From contig JAGNIU010000005.1 of NCBI GenBank assembly GCA_018000995.1, positions 62,001 to 126,000 of the forward strand: a stretch of DNA of 64,000 nt, in the 5' to 3' direction. This document shows, one piece after another, positions 16,373 through 24,922 of the stretch. Both the position numbers and the translations under genes were made by a program. Numbering within the stretch: the stretch's first letter is position 1; each line of letters starts with the position of its first letter. The notes beneath the pieces are model-generated. The model had not been told where the DNA came from. It ran no database searches and worked only from the letters and a program-made list of their open reading frames with translations. Origin of the DNA: Bacteroidia bacterium (GTDB taxonomy: Bacteria; Bacteroidota; Bacteroidia; B-17B0; Aurantibacillaceae).

Positions 16373-18673
16373 CTAATCGATTGATTTTTTGTTGAAGATT
16401 ATATATCCGAAGTGGAAGAAGAATGAAAAACTATTCGGATTCTTATCATAATAATTCACACCAATACTTACCGGACCAACAGGTGTATTATAAACCAAAG
16501 CTACAAGCCCAATAAAATTACGGTATAAAAACGGCTCAGTGTATTTTGCTTTTTGATCATTAGTTGAAACAATAGAAGTAATGGGTTGAAATAAATAACC
16601 TTCAAAACGGATATCAAATTTTTTCCATGGTGTTGTAATCGCTTTTATTCCACCGGCTACGTATTGATGCGCTCTGTATTGAGGAATAAATAAAGTCTGA
16701 CTCTCGAGTGTTGGATTAAAAGCCGGTGCCGATAAAATACTGGAAGTATAATTTCTAAAAAACGGCTGGGTTGAATACACTCCCTCAGCAAACACACCTA
16801 TTTTAAATCCTTTGAAGGTGCGTATGTAACTATCGATTGTTAACTTAAATTGAAACCAATTATGATATGGATAATTTTTTGTTCCCACCGAATCTAATGA
16901 AGTTGTTCCGGGATAAAAACTTTCTGCTCCATCAATGAATTTAGCTTTAAAATGAACTTTAGTACCGTCGGTTGCATATTGCTTTCTATTTAACGTGTTC
17001 AGTTCGTACGAAATTTGTGCGTAACCAAAATCAAAATAACTTACATCCGCGGTATCCAATTTCGTGAAGTTATCTGCTTGGTAATACCTATTTACCCACT
17101 CAGCATAACCTCCGGACACAACAACTTTTGAAACGTTTCCTAATGGTAATCCAACATTCAATTCACCAAAAATATCTTCCTGTAATAAATAGGCAGGCTT
17201 CTCGAAATCATAAAATAAAGCGCTACTTCTGAAATAATCCCAGCGTGAATACGTGAAACTTGGCTCTATATAAAAAGGGATTTTCCCAGGAAAATCAAAA
17301 CGCAATTTAGAATGACCACCCCCATGTAATTTTCCATAATAGCCATTAGCATAAGCAGTAAAACCAATTTTACCTATATAATTATACTGCAATCCTAAAA
17401 AAGCTTCACTAATCGGTCGGTTAGAAATATTTCCACCGAGGTCGACAAAAAAACTTTTTTCTTTTTTAGCCATTAGTTTCAGTTTATAAAACCCGGAACC
17501 CATGGTATCTTTTTCAGCGATAGGATAAACTGATTTTATCTTATCATCACTCGTTAGTCTGAAATATTGTTTCTTTAAACGTGATAATGAAAAAGGTTTA
17601 CTTTGATGAAAAATACTGCTCTTAATAAAACTCTCTATTTTTTTGGTCACACCATAAACCTCTACTTTGTCGAAAATAATACTGTCTTTATTAGCTTGTG
17701 CTCTAAAAATAGCGCGACGGTTTTTCAGTGCTTCATTATCTGCCATACGTTCAACACATAATTTTATTTTTGGCATATTACGTATGGTTGCAACATAACC
17801 ACTATCAATCAAACGTTTTGCTTCCTCGAAATTAAAAATATTCACATCACACCAAGGCTCTATCAAAACACCGTTTTCACAAACCGGATTAAAATTTGTT
17901 TGAGTCATTAAAAGATGACGAAGTTGCAAATACAAATTATCATCCGATGGCGATTGTGATCTTTCTGCAACAGAAGAACCAATAATAAAATCGGGATAAA
18001 ATTCATCATACATAACATCGGTGGGCAAATTATTATACAAGCCACCATCAAATAGTAATTTTCCATTAATGGGAATTGGCCTTAAATAGAATGGATAACT
18101 CATGGAAGCGCGAATGGAAGAAGATAAATCGCCATTTCTGAACGTAACAATTTCTTTATTTTCAATATCTGAGGCCAAACAACGGTAAGGAATCATCAAA
18201 CTGTCGAAATTATTTTTGGCGTATGCATTAACTCCCGCAAAAGTTTCCATCAAATAATAATCAATGGGCACCGAATTAATGACGTTGGTTGGAAGGTTAT
18301 TGAGCAGGTTTGTATTGAAAGCTACCTTAAATGTTTGCCATGAAGCGTAATCTTCTCTCTTTTTTAAGAAATAAGTGTATTTGGCGGGCATATCGCCTCG
18401 TGTTATTTGCTGAAAAAAACCTGATTTAACAAGTTCTTCCATATCGGCAGGTGTATAACCGGCAGCATAGTATGCCCCAATTAAACTCCCAATAGAAGTA
18501 CCAGTAATATAATCAATAGGAATATTGTTTTCTTCAAGTGCTTTAAGTACACCAATGTGGCATAATCCACCAGAGCCTCCTCCGCTTAAAACAATACCCA
18601 CTTTTTGAGCAAAAAAGCTATTCATGCAAAACACTAATGCTAAAAGGAAACTGTATTTGGTTTTTGGTATCAA
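16373..18673 (-). CDS. Patatin-like phospholipase with BamA/TamA-type beta-barrel
   Basis: A protein of 766 residues. A signal peptide (ending FFAQ at 23) precedes a patatin lipase domain with oxyanion loop SGGGSGGLCHIG, nucleophile GTSIG with S60, and the catalytic Asp in DGG at 209-211. A POTRA-like segment follows (about 325-390, KVEVYGVTKKIESFI) and then a barrel of Bac_surface_Ag type ending in alternating aromatic residues (GPVSIGVNYYDK, then SFFFHFGYIIF). The layout matches PlpD-type (type Vd) proteins, whose barrel may expose the lipase at the cell surface. The start codon is TTG; no ATG precedes the signal peptide. Confidence 0.88.
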   Translation of the reverse strand: MIPKTKYSFLLALVFCMNSFFAQKVGIVLSGGGSGGLCHIGVLKALEENNIPIDYITGTSIGSLIGAYYAAGYTPADMEELVKSGFFQQITRGDMPAKYTYFLKKREDYASWQTFKVAFNTNLLNNLPTNVINSVPIDYYLMETFAGVNAYAKNNFDSLMIPYRCLASDIENKEIVTFRNGDLSSSIRASMSYPFYLRPIPINGKLLFDGGLYNNLPTDVMYDEFYPDFIIGSSVAERSQSPSDDNLYLQLRHLLMTQTNFNPVCENGVLIEPWCDVNIFNFEEAKRLIDSGYVATIRNMPKIKLCVERMADNEALKNRRAIFRAQANKDSIIFDKVEVYGVTKKIESFIKSSIFHQSKPFSLSRLKKQYFRLTSDDKIKSVYPIAEKDTMGSGFYKLKLMAKKEKSFFVDLGGNISNRPISEAFLGLQYNYIGKIGFTAYANGYYGKLHGGGHSKLRFDFPGKIPFYIEPSFTYSRWDYFRSSALFYDFEKPAYLLQEDIFGELNVGLPLGNVSKVVVSGGYAEWVNRYYQADNFTKLDTADVSYFDFGYAQISYELNTLNRKQYATDGTKVHFKAKFIDGAESFYPGTTSLDSVGTKNYPYHNWFQFKLTIDSYIRTFKGFKIGVFAEGVYSTQPFFRNYTSSILSAPAFNPTLESQTLFIPQYRAHQYVAGGIKAITTPWKKFDIRFEGYLFQPITSIVSTNDQKAKYTEPFLYRNFIGLVALVYNTPVGPVSIGVNYYDKNPNSFSFFFHFGYIIFNKKSID

Positions 18674-18767
18674 TTTTTTATTTGTGTAAAAGTAAACTTT
18701 ATCTAAAAACAGTTTTATATCCGCTTAATTTTTATTTAATTAGCACTTTGTTCAAAACCCAAGTTTT

Positions 18768-19844
18768 GTGTTAAAATTTATTGCCAAAAAAGTCTTTTAC
18801 GGTATTGTTGTACTACTTGGTGTAATCACTACAGTTTTCTTCCTATTTAACGTATTACCAGGCGATCCTGCCTCTATTATGTTAGGACAACGCGCCAATA
18901 AAGAGGCAGTTGAAGCTATACACCGTGATTTAGGTACCAATTTACCGGTAATGGAACAATATGCCCTTTATCTTAACGATTTGTTTGTGGTTTCTGTGCA
19001 TGATTACGAAGATACGGAAAGCCATTGGTATCTGAACCCAGATAAGTATTCATGGTTCTCACTTTTTAAGGTGGGAAGTTCGAAAGTAGTTGTACTTAAA
19101 GTGCCTTATCTCCGACGATCCTACATTACCAAAAGGCGGGTATCTGATATTATTCTTGAAACATTACCTGAAACAGCCGTTTTAGCCTTTACTTCTATCA
19201 TTATTGCCACCATTATTGGTGTGTTTTTGGGAATTGTAGCGGCCGTTAAACGCAATACCTTTTACGATAAACTCTCACTCGTCCTATCCGTTTTAGGAAT
19301 GGCCGCCCCTTCATTCTTTATTGGATTGATTATTGCCTGGTTGTTTGGGTATGTGCTTACAAAATACACTGGACTCTCACCTACCGGAAGTTTATATGAT
19401 ATTGATGTTTGGAATGGTGAGGTGTTGAAACTTCAGAATTTAATTTTACCATCCATCACTTTAGGAATTCGTCCTTTAGCCATTGTAGTTCAGTTAATGC
19501 GTAGCTCTTTGTTAGATGTGATGTCGCAAGATTATATCCGTACAGCAAAAGCAAAAGGTTTAGGTTTTTATAAGATTATTTTGAAGCATGCTTTGAAGAA
19601 TGCATTAAATCCTGTTGTAACGGCTATCTCTGGTTGGTTTGCAGGTTTAATGGCGGGTGCAGTGTTTGTTGAATTTATTTTTAGTTGGAAAGGTATCGGA
19701 TACGAAGTATTTGAAGCCTTAACAAAAAACGATTTACCTGTTGTAATGGGAGCAACATTAATCTTCGCTACCATTTTCGTATTCATCAATATCCTTGTAG
19801 ATATTACTTACGGTATTCTCGATCCGCGTGTAAGAATTAAATAA
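18768..19844 (+). CDS. DppB-like ABC transporter permease (peptide/nickel type)
   Basis: An inner-membrane permease of 358 residues. MLKFIAKKVFYGIVVLLGVI, FFLFNVLPGDPA and the EAA-loop region MSQDYIRTAKAKGLG followed by HALKNALNPV identify a BPD_transp_1 permease of the DppB/OppB group. Compared with E. coli DppB it has a longer loop at about 75-115 after the first membrane segment. Start is GTG. No DppC-like permease, ATPase or binding protein gene is nearby; the next gene, tpiA, follows after 2 nt. The substrate is unknown and the partner subunits must be elsewhere. Confidence 0.87.
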   Translation: MLKFIAKKVFYGIVVLLGVITTVFFLFNVLPGDPASIMLGQRANKEAVEAIHRDLGTNLPVMEQYALYLNDLFVVSVHDYEDTESHWYLNPDKYSWFSLFKVGSSKVVVLKVPYLRRSYITKRRVSDIILETLPETAVLAFTSIIIATIIGVFLGIVAAVKRNTFYDKLSLVLSVLGMAAPSFFIGLIIAWLFGYVLTKYTGLSPTGSLYDIDVWNGEVLKLQNLILPSITLGIRPLAIVVQLMRSSLLDVMSQDYIRTAKAKGLGFYKIILKHALKNALNPVVTAISGWFAGLMAGAVFVEFIFSWKGIGYEVFEALTKNDLPVVMGATLIFATIFVFINILVDITYGILDPRVRIK

Positions 19845-19846
19845 TC

Positions 19847-20602
19847 ATGAGCAGACAAAAAATTGTTGCCGGTAATTGGAAAATGAACAAAACACTTAGC
19901 GAAGCTATTGAGTTGGTTTCTGCTATTTCTAAAAACCCGGGCGATAATTCAGTCACCAAAATTGTATTTCCTCCTTTTCCTCTTATCTCGGCCGTTACTA
20001 ATTTTATTGGCGCTACAGGTAATTTTTACACAGGCGCTCAAAATTGCAGCGAGCATGCTTCCGGTGCTTTTACCGGTGAAGTTTCTGCTGCTATGATAAA
20101 ATCTGTTGGTTGTAAATTTGTTTTAGTTGGTCATTCAGAACGTCGTGAGTATTTTAATGAAACCGACCAGCAATTAATTTCAAAACTAAAATTAGCGTTC
20201 GATAATAATTTAAAACCGGTTTTTTGTTTTGGTGAAAAATTAACTGAACGCAAAAACAATTCACATTTTAAAGTGGTGAGTGAACAATTAAAAAATGTAC
20301 TTGGTGTTTTTTCTGATAAAGATTTATCTCAACTCATTTTAGCTTACGAACCGGTTTGGGCTATTGGTACCGGCGAAACAGCAACTCCTCAACAAGCACA
20401 GGAAATGCATCAACATGTTAGACAAACTATAAAAGAATTATTTTCGGCTGAGGTGGCTTTACAAATTCCCATTTTATACGGCGGAAGTTGCAATGCACAA
20501 AACGCATCCGAATTATTTGCTTGTGCTGATATTGATGGCGGATTAATTGGTGGCGCATCTTTAAAGGCCGACGATTTTAGCAAAATCATCCGTTCGTTTT
20601 GA
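19847..20602 (+). CDS. tpiA: Triosephosphate isomerase TpiA
   Basis: A protein of 251 residues that interconverts dihydroxyacetone phosphate and glyceraldehyde 3-phosphate. N10 and K12 in GNWKMNK, H96 in LVGHSERREYF, E168 in AYEPVWAIGTG and the phosphate loops YGGSC and GGLIGGASL are all present. It starts 2 nt after the permease stop, so both are probably on one mRNA, an odd partnership for a glycolytic gene. Confidence 0.97.
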   Translation: MSRQKIVAGNWKMNKTLSEAIELVSAISKNPGDNSVTKIVFPPFPLISAVTNFIGATGNFYTGAQNCSEHASGAFTGEVSAAMIKSVGCKFVLVGHSERREYFNETDQQLISKLKLAFDNNLKPVFCFGEKLTERKNNSHFKVVSEQLKNVLGVFSDKDLSQLILAYEPVWAIGTGETATPQQAQEMHQHVRQTIKELFSAEVALQIPILYGGSCNAQNASELFACADIDGGLIGGASLKADDFSKIIRSF

Positions 20603-20605
20603 AAA

Positions 20606-20697
20606 AGTTATTGGTTATACAGTTATCAGTTATTCGTTACACTATTATAACCTTATAACTAACAACCAATAACCTAATAACTATATAACCGATAACC
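20606..20697. repeat. AT-rich imperfect inverted repeat (GTTATTGGTTAT type)
   Basis: AGTTATTGGTTATACAGTTA on the left mirrors right-arm words TAACAACCAATAACC and ATATAACCGATAACC. It fills the whole gap between tpiA and the prmA start codon, so it would lie in the leader of a tpiA-prmA transcript. Confidence 0.65.
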
Positions 20698-21525
20698 TTG
20701 AACTACATTCAATATACTTTTACGGTTTCTCCTCCTGAACCAGGTTCCGATATTTTAATTTCTTCTATTGCCGAAATGGGTTTCGATAGTTTTGAAACTA
20801 ATGATAAAGGTTTCATCGCTTATATTCCCGAAAATCTAAATTCTAATATCAACTTAAACGAATTTACGTTCGAAGATTTTAAATACACTTTCACCACCGA
20901 AAAGATGGCGCAAGTGAATTGGAATGAAGAATGGGAAAAGAACTTTTCACCGGTTATTGTAAATGATGATTGCATCATCCGCGCTCCGTTTCACGAGATA
21001 GAAAAAAAGTATAAGTATGATATTATCATCATGCCTAAGATGAGTTTTGGTACCGGACATCACGATACCACTTGGCTCATGTGCAAAAATATGCTCGACT
21101 TCGATTTTAAAAACAAAACTGTTTTTGATATGGGTTGCGGCACAGGTGTATTAGCTATTCTCGCTAAAAAATTAGAAGCAACAAACATTACCGGAAACGA
21201 TATTGATGAATGGTCGGTTGAAAATGCAATCGAAAATTGCGCCACTAATAATTGTAGTGATATTAAAATTGAGATGGGTGATGCCAATCTTTTAACTACA
21301 AAAAGTGCTTACGATTTCATTTTAGCGAACATCAATAAAAATGTATTAAAGTCTTATATACCTGATTTAGCCAAATCATTAAAAACGGGTGGTCATTTGT
21401 TTATTTCCGGCTTCTTTAAAACAGATTGTGAAGAGTTAATCAATTTAGCTTCAAGTCATTATTTAACCCTGCATAAACAAGAGGTTAAGGGTGATTGGGC
21501 TATGTTATGCTTCCTAAAAAAGTAG
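20698..21525 (+). CDS. prmA: Ribosomal protein L11 methyltransferase PrmA
   Basis: A class I SAM methyltransferase of 275 residues that trimethylates ribosomal protein L11. The N-terminal domain begins MNYIQYTFTV and has EMGFDSFET; WNEEWEKNFSPV and PKMSFGTGHHDTTWLM are the linker and substrate signatures; DMGCGTGVLAI is SAM motif I and DFILANINKNVL the catalytic-region motif. The start is TTG, directly after the inverted repeat; no ATG gives a full N-terminal domain. Confidence 0.93.
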   Translation: MNYIQYTFTVSPPEPGSDILISSIAEMGFDSFETNDKGFIAYIPENLNSNINLNEFTFEDFKYTFTTEKMAQVNWNEEWEKNFSPVIVNDDCIIRAPFHEIEKKYKYDIIIMPKMSFGTGHHDTTWLMCKNMLDFDFKNKTVFDMGCGTGVLAILAKKLEATNITGNDIDEWSVENAIENCATNNCSDIKIEMGDANLLTTKSAYDFILANINKNVLKSYIPDLAKSLKTGGHLFISGFFKTDCEELINLASSHYLTLHKQEVKGDWAMLCFLKK

Positions 21526-21606
21526 TTTCCGTTTAGAAATACCCTTTTCTACCCTTAATTATTCATAAAATCTGAAAATTATCACCTTTATCTCCTAATC
21601 TTCAAT

Positions 21607-21614
21607 TAAATTTG
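21607..21614 (+). promoter_or_regulatory. Bacteroidota -7 box of trxB
   Basis: TAAATTTG matches TAnnTTTG and ends 25 nt before the trxB ATG at 21640. Confidence 0.55.
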
Positions 21615-21639
21615 CAGCGAAATAAACTTGAACTTTACT

Positions 21640-22581
21640 ATGTCTTCTGATAATATTCTTAAATGCCTAATCATAGGCTCTGGTCCTGCCGGATACACCG
21701 CGGGCATATACGCAGCACGCGCCGATTTAAAACCTGTAATGTATACAGGAATGCAGCCTGGCGGACAACTAACTATTACAACTGAAGTTGAAAATTATCC
21801 CGGTTACCCAAAAGGAACTCAAGGTCCGGAAATGATGGAAGACTTTAAACAACAAGCTGAACGTTTTGGTACAGATGTACGTTTTGGTTACGTAAGTAAA
21901 GTTGATTTTACAGGACCCGTTCATAAAGTTTGGGTTGATGAAAAAACTGAAATACAAGCACACACTGTTATTATTGCAACAGGGGCTTCTGCAAAATGGT
22001 TAGGTATACCAAGTGAACAACGTTTAAACGGATTTGGTGTTTCTGCTTGTGCGGTTTGTGATGGTTTCTTTTTTAAAGGACAAGATGTTGCTATTGTTGG
22101 TGCGGGTGATACTGCGGCAGAAGAAGCAACTTACTTAGCAAAACTTTGTAAAAAAGTTTACATGATTGTTCGTCGCGGTGAAATGCGTGCCAGTAAAGCT
22201 ATGCAAACCCGTGTTTTAAATACACCAAACATTGAAGTGCTTTGGGATTCTGAAACACAAGAAATTTTAGGTGATAAAGGAGTTAGCGGCGCATTAATTA
22301 AAAACATTAAAACAGGTGAAGTACGTAACATAGCTGTTACAGGTTTCTTCGTTGCTATTGGCCATACACCCAACACCGATATTTTTAAAGGTTGGATTGA
22401 TATGGATGAGCAAGGTTATATTAAACCTTTACCTGGTACAAGTAAAACAAATATTAAAGGTGTGTTTGCAGTAGGTGATGCAGCCGATAAAGTTTACCGT
22501 CAAGCCGTAACTGCCGCAGGTAGCGGATGTATGGGTGCATTGGATGCAGAACGTTATTTAGCAGACATTGGCATACATTAA
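21640..22581 (+). CDS. trxB: Thioredoxin-disulfide reductase TrxB
   Basis: A flavoprotein of 313 residues that reduces thioredoxin with NADPH. It has the FAD motif IIGSGPAGYTAGIYAAR, the active-site CAVCDG (C137, C140), the NADPH motif VGAGDTAAEEATYLA, the HRRxxxR-like VRRGEMRASK, and the C-terminal FAD motif GVFAVGDAADKVYRQA. An in-frame TTG 12 nt upstream exists, but the ATG at 21640 fits the family. It could supply electrons to cytoplasmic thioredoxins, which in turn serve TlpA-type proteins such as the one at 12154 through a membrane shuttle. Confidence 0.96.
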   Translation: MSSDNILKCLIIGSGPAGYTAGIYAARADLKPVMYTGMQPGGQLTITTEVENYPGYPKGTQGPEMMEDFKQQAERFGTDVRFGYVSKVDFTGPVHKVWVDEKTEIQAHTVIIATGASAKWLGIPSEQRLNGFGVSACAVCDGFFFKGQDVAIVGAGDTAAEEATYLAKLCKKVYMIVRRGEMRASKAMQTRVLNTPNIEVLWDSETQEILGDKGVSGALIKNIKTGEVRNIAVTGFFVAIGHTPNTDIFKGWIDMDEQGYIKPLPGTSKTNIKGVFAVGDAADKVYRQAVTAAGSGCMGALDAERYLADIGIH

Positions 22582-22620
22582 TTGTTTAATACAGCGATTT
22601 TTAGTAAATTTATATACAGA

Positions 22621-23349
22621 ATGCGTTTAATAGTTTTAATATTCATTTTTAGTTTAAGTTCAATGGTTGGATTTGCACAGCGTTTTGCCGATCAGATACC
22701 GGGCATTAAACGTTATACTGTAGATGAGGCTTTTGATCCGAGTTTAGGAATTAAAATGTATAATAAATTAGTTCCGTCAATTGGTGGCGATTCTATCCGT
22801 TACAATAACGCCGGTTACAATTTACAAGGCTGGCAGGAAGATTATTACATAAACGGAAAACTTTTACACAAAGGTTTTTATGTAGATGGTCAAATAAAAG
22901 TGTTTAAGAATTTTTACGAGAACGGACAAATTGAAAGAAGTATTATTGTTTCTGATCCTGCGCGTTGTTCGGTAGATATTTATTATCCGAGTGGAACTGT
23001 TCGTACTCAAATATTATATTTTAGCGGCAATGCTCAAAACGAATATTCTTTCTTCCCAAATGGAAATAAAGCAGCGGTTATTGAAAAAGATAAAGAGGCT
23101 CAGTATATTTATAAAGACAGTCGCTTTTACGAAAACGGCGCCCCAGCAAAAGAATTTTCTATTGTAGATAAGAAGACCAAAAAATACGTAGAGAAAGAAT
23201 ATTACGAAAACGGTAAAGTAAAAGTAGAAGGTTATATGAGTTACAAGCCTGAATCAAAAGACTTCCAAAAAGAAGGCGAATGGGCTTATTACAACGAAAA
23301 AGGCCAAATCGTTAAAAAAGAAAAATACAAAAACGGACAACTTCAATAG
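22621..23349 (+). CDS. Secreted MORN/YwqK-type repeat protein
   Basis: A protein of 242 residues with signal peptide MRLIVLIFIFSLSSMVGFAQ. The body is made of repeated units of the pattern YxNGxxxxxGxYxxG (YINGKLLHKGFYVDG, FYENGQIERS, YYPSGTVRTQ, FYENGAPAKE, YYENGKVKVEGY, YNEKGQIVKKEKYKNGQ), as in MORN_2/YwqK families. These repeats form beta-hairpin stacks; the name 'antitoxin YwqK' given to relatives is not evidence of a toxin system here, and no toxin gene is adjacent. It follows trxB by 39 nt on the same strand. A periplasmic location is inferred. Confidence 0.83.
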   Translation: MRLIVLIFIFSLSSMVGFAQRFADQIPGIKRYTVDEAFDPSLGIKMYNKLVPSIGGDSIRYNNAGYNLQGWQEDYYINGKLLHKGFYVDGQIKVFKNFYENGQIERSIIVSDPARCSVDIYYPSGTVRTQILYFSGNAQNEYSFFPNGNKAAVIEKDKEAQYIYKDSRFYENGAPAKEFSIVDKKTKKYVEKEYYENGKVKVEGYMSYKPESKDFQKEGEWAYYNEKGQIVKKEKYKNGQLQ

Positions 23350-23357
23350 TTTTGTCA

Positions 23358-23377
23358 GGTCGAGCGTAGTCGAGACC
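23358..23377. repeat. Short GC-rich palindromic repeat
   Basis: GGTCGAGCGTAGTCGAGACC is an imperfect palindrome just after the MORN gene stop. The word is of a type dispersed in Bacteroidota intergenic regions; the element at 62020 carries a related GAGCGTAGCCGA core. Confidence 0.5.
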
Positions 23378-23467
23378 GTAATCAACACTCTCCCTTTAAC
23401 ATCTTATTTAATTTTAACCCTATTCAGAGGTTTATTTTTTGAACTTTAATCTGAATTAAAATTACCC

Positions 23468-24904
23468 ATGCGCATATTATTATTTTTATTACTTCCATTT
23501 TTATCCTTTTCACAAACTGTTACGATTGAACAGGTAGTTGAAACATGGAAAGCCGATAAAGTTTTAGCGAACAGTACTTTTGCTTTTTGTGTTTTAGATG
23601 CAGAAACAGGAACCATGTTAAAGGAACACAACCAACATGTTTCTGTAATACCCGCTTCAACATTAAAAGTTATTACAACCGGCGCAGCTTTAGGTACACT
23701 AGGGAAATTTTACCGCTACGATACCCGCATTTATTTTACCGGAACATTTGATAAAGAGACCGGCGTTTTAAATGGTGATATTATTATTCGTGGTTCGGGC
23801 GACCCCACCTTAAACTCAGAGTTATTCTCCAATAAAAAAGACACAACCGATATCACATACAAATGGGCTGAGGTGTTAGCCAAAAAAGGACTCAAAGAAT
23901 TAAAAGGGAAAATTATAGGCGATGCTTCTTGTTACGAACAACACATTCCTGCCAATTGGATTTGGGGCGACATAAGTAATTATTTTGGAGTTGCACCTTG
24001 CGGTTTATCTTTCAACGATAATTTGTACAGTATTATTTTTCAAAGTAAAGAAACAGGAAGTAAAGCCACTATATTGGATGTAAAACCGAAATACAAAAGC
24101 ATAACATTAGAACACGATGACGATGTGAAAGCTGCAGGAAAAGAAGATGACGCTTATGTAACAGGCGATCCTTTCGGGAATAAAAAAAGAATAAAAGGAA
24201 CAATTCCTCCAAACAAAAAAGAATTAGAAGTGCGAGCTGCCCTACCCGACCCGGCTTTATTATGTGCTGAGTTTTTAGAAACATCATTAAATACTTTAGG
24301 AATTAAAACCCCTTCACTTTGTGCAAAAAGTAATTACGATAACGAAAATCCGGATGTGAAAAGAGAAAAACTATTAATGCATTCTCATTATTCACCGGCT
24401 CTCGAAAAAATAGTTTTTTACACTAATCTTACCAGCAATAATTTGTTTTGCGAAACCCTTTTAAAAACTATGGGTAAAGGCAGTAATTATTCAGGTATCG
24501 AAAAAGCAAAAGAATATTGGAAAGGTAAAGGTCTCGATGTTTCCGAATTATATATGGTAGATGGAAATGGTTTATCTAGAGCTAATACTGTTACTACCAG
24601 TTTTGAAGCCAACTTACTTTACAAAATGTATCACGATTCTGTTTTATTTAAACCTTTTTATAATTCATTACCACAAGCCGGAATTAGTGGCAGCATGCGG
24701 AATATTGGTAAAGGTACTTTCATTGAAAAAAACATGAAAGCTAAAACCGGTTACATAAGCAGAGCCCGTGGTTATTGCGGTTACGTGAAAACTAAAGCAG
24801 GTAAGGATTTATGTTTTTCGGTACTATTCAATAATTACAACTGCAATCCAAGCGAAATGAAGGCTAAAATAGAGACTTTTCTCATTGCGCTTGCTGACTT
24901 ATAA
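23468..24904 (+). CDS. dacB: D-alanyl-D-alanine carboxypeptidase/endopeptidase (PBP4 family)
   Basis: A class C penicillin-binding protein of 478 residues that trims or cuts peptidoglycan cross-links in the periplasm. The signal peptide is MRILLFLLLPFLSFSQ. The active-site triad is visible: SxxK at 64-67 (PASTLK), SNN at 323-325 (TNLTSNNLFCETLL) and KTG at 426-428 (KAKTGYISRARGYCGY). IRGSGDPTL and VDGNGLSRANTV are further S13 signatures. The insertion domain between motifs 1 and 2 is typical of PBP4. YihY follows after 18 nt but has its own promoter. Confidence 0.93.
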   Translation: MRILLFLLLPFLSFSQTVTIEQVVETWKADKVLANSTFAFCVLDAETGTMLKEHNQHVSVIPASTLKVITTGAALGTLGKFYRYDTRIYFTGTFDKETGVLNGDIIIRGSGDPTLNSELFSNKKDTTDITYKWAEVLAKKGLKELKGKIIGDASCYEQHIPANWIWGDISNYFGVAPCGLSFNDNLYSIIFQSKETGSKATILDVKPKYKSITLEHDDDVKAAGKEDDAYVTGDPFGNKKRIKGTIPPNKKELEVRAALPDPALLCAEFLETSLNTLGIKTPSLCAKSNYDNENPDVKREKLLMHSHYSPALEKIVFYTNLTSNNLFCETLLKTMGKGSNYSGIEKAKEYWKGKGLDVSELYMVDGNGLSRANTVTTSFEANLLYKMYHDSVLFKPFYNSLPQAGISGSMRNIGKGTFIEKNMKAKTGYISRARGYCGYVKTKAGKDLCFSVLFNNYNCNPSEMKAKIETFLIALADL

Positions 24905-24908
24905 TTCG

Positions 24909-24916
24909 TATTTTTG
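24909..24916 (+). promoter_or_regulatory. Bacteroidota promoter of the YihY gene
   Basis: TATTTTTG with a TTG at 24885-24887 (spacer 21 nt). It ends 6 nt before the ATG at 24923, implying a leaderless or nearly leaderless transcript. Confidence 0.65.
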
Positions 24917-24922
24917 TAGAGT

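Noticed and set aside
22621-23349. A toxin-antitoxin module around the YwqK-type protein
   Set aside because: No toxin-like gene is adjacent; the protein is exported and made of MORN-type repeats, and the antitoxin label comes from family naming.
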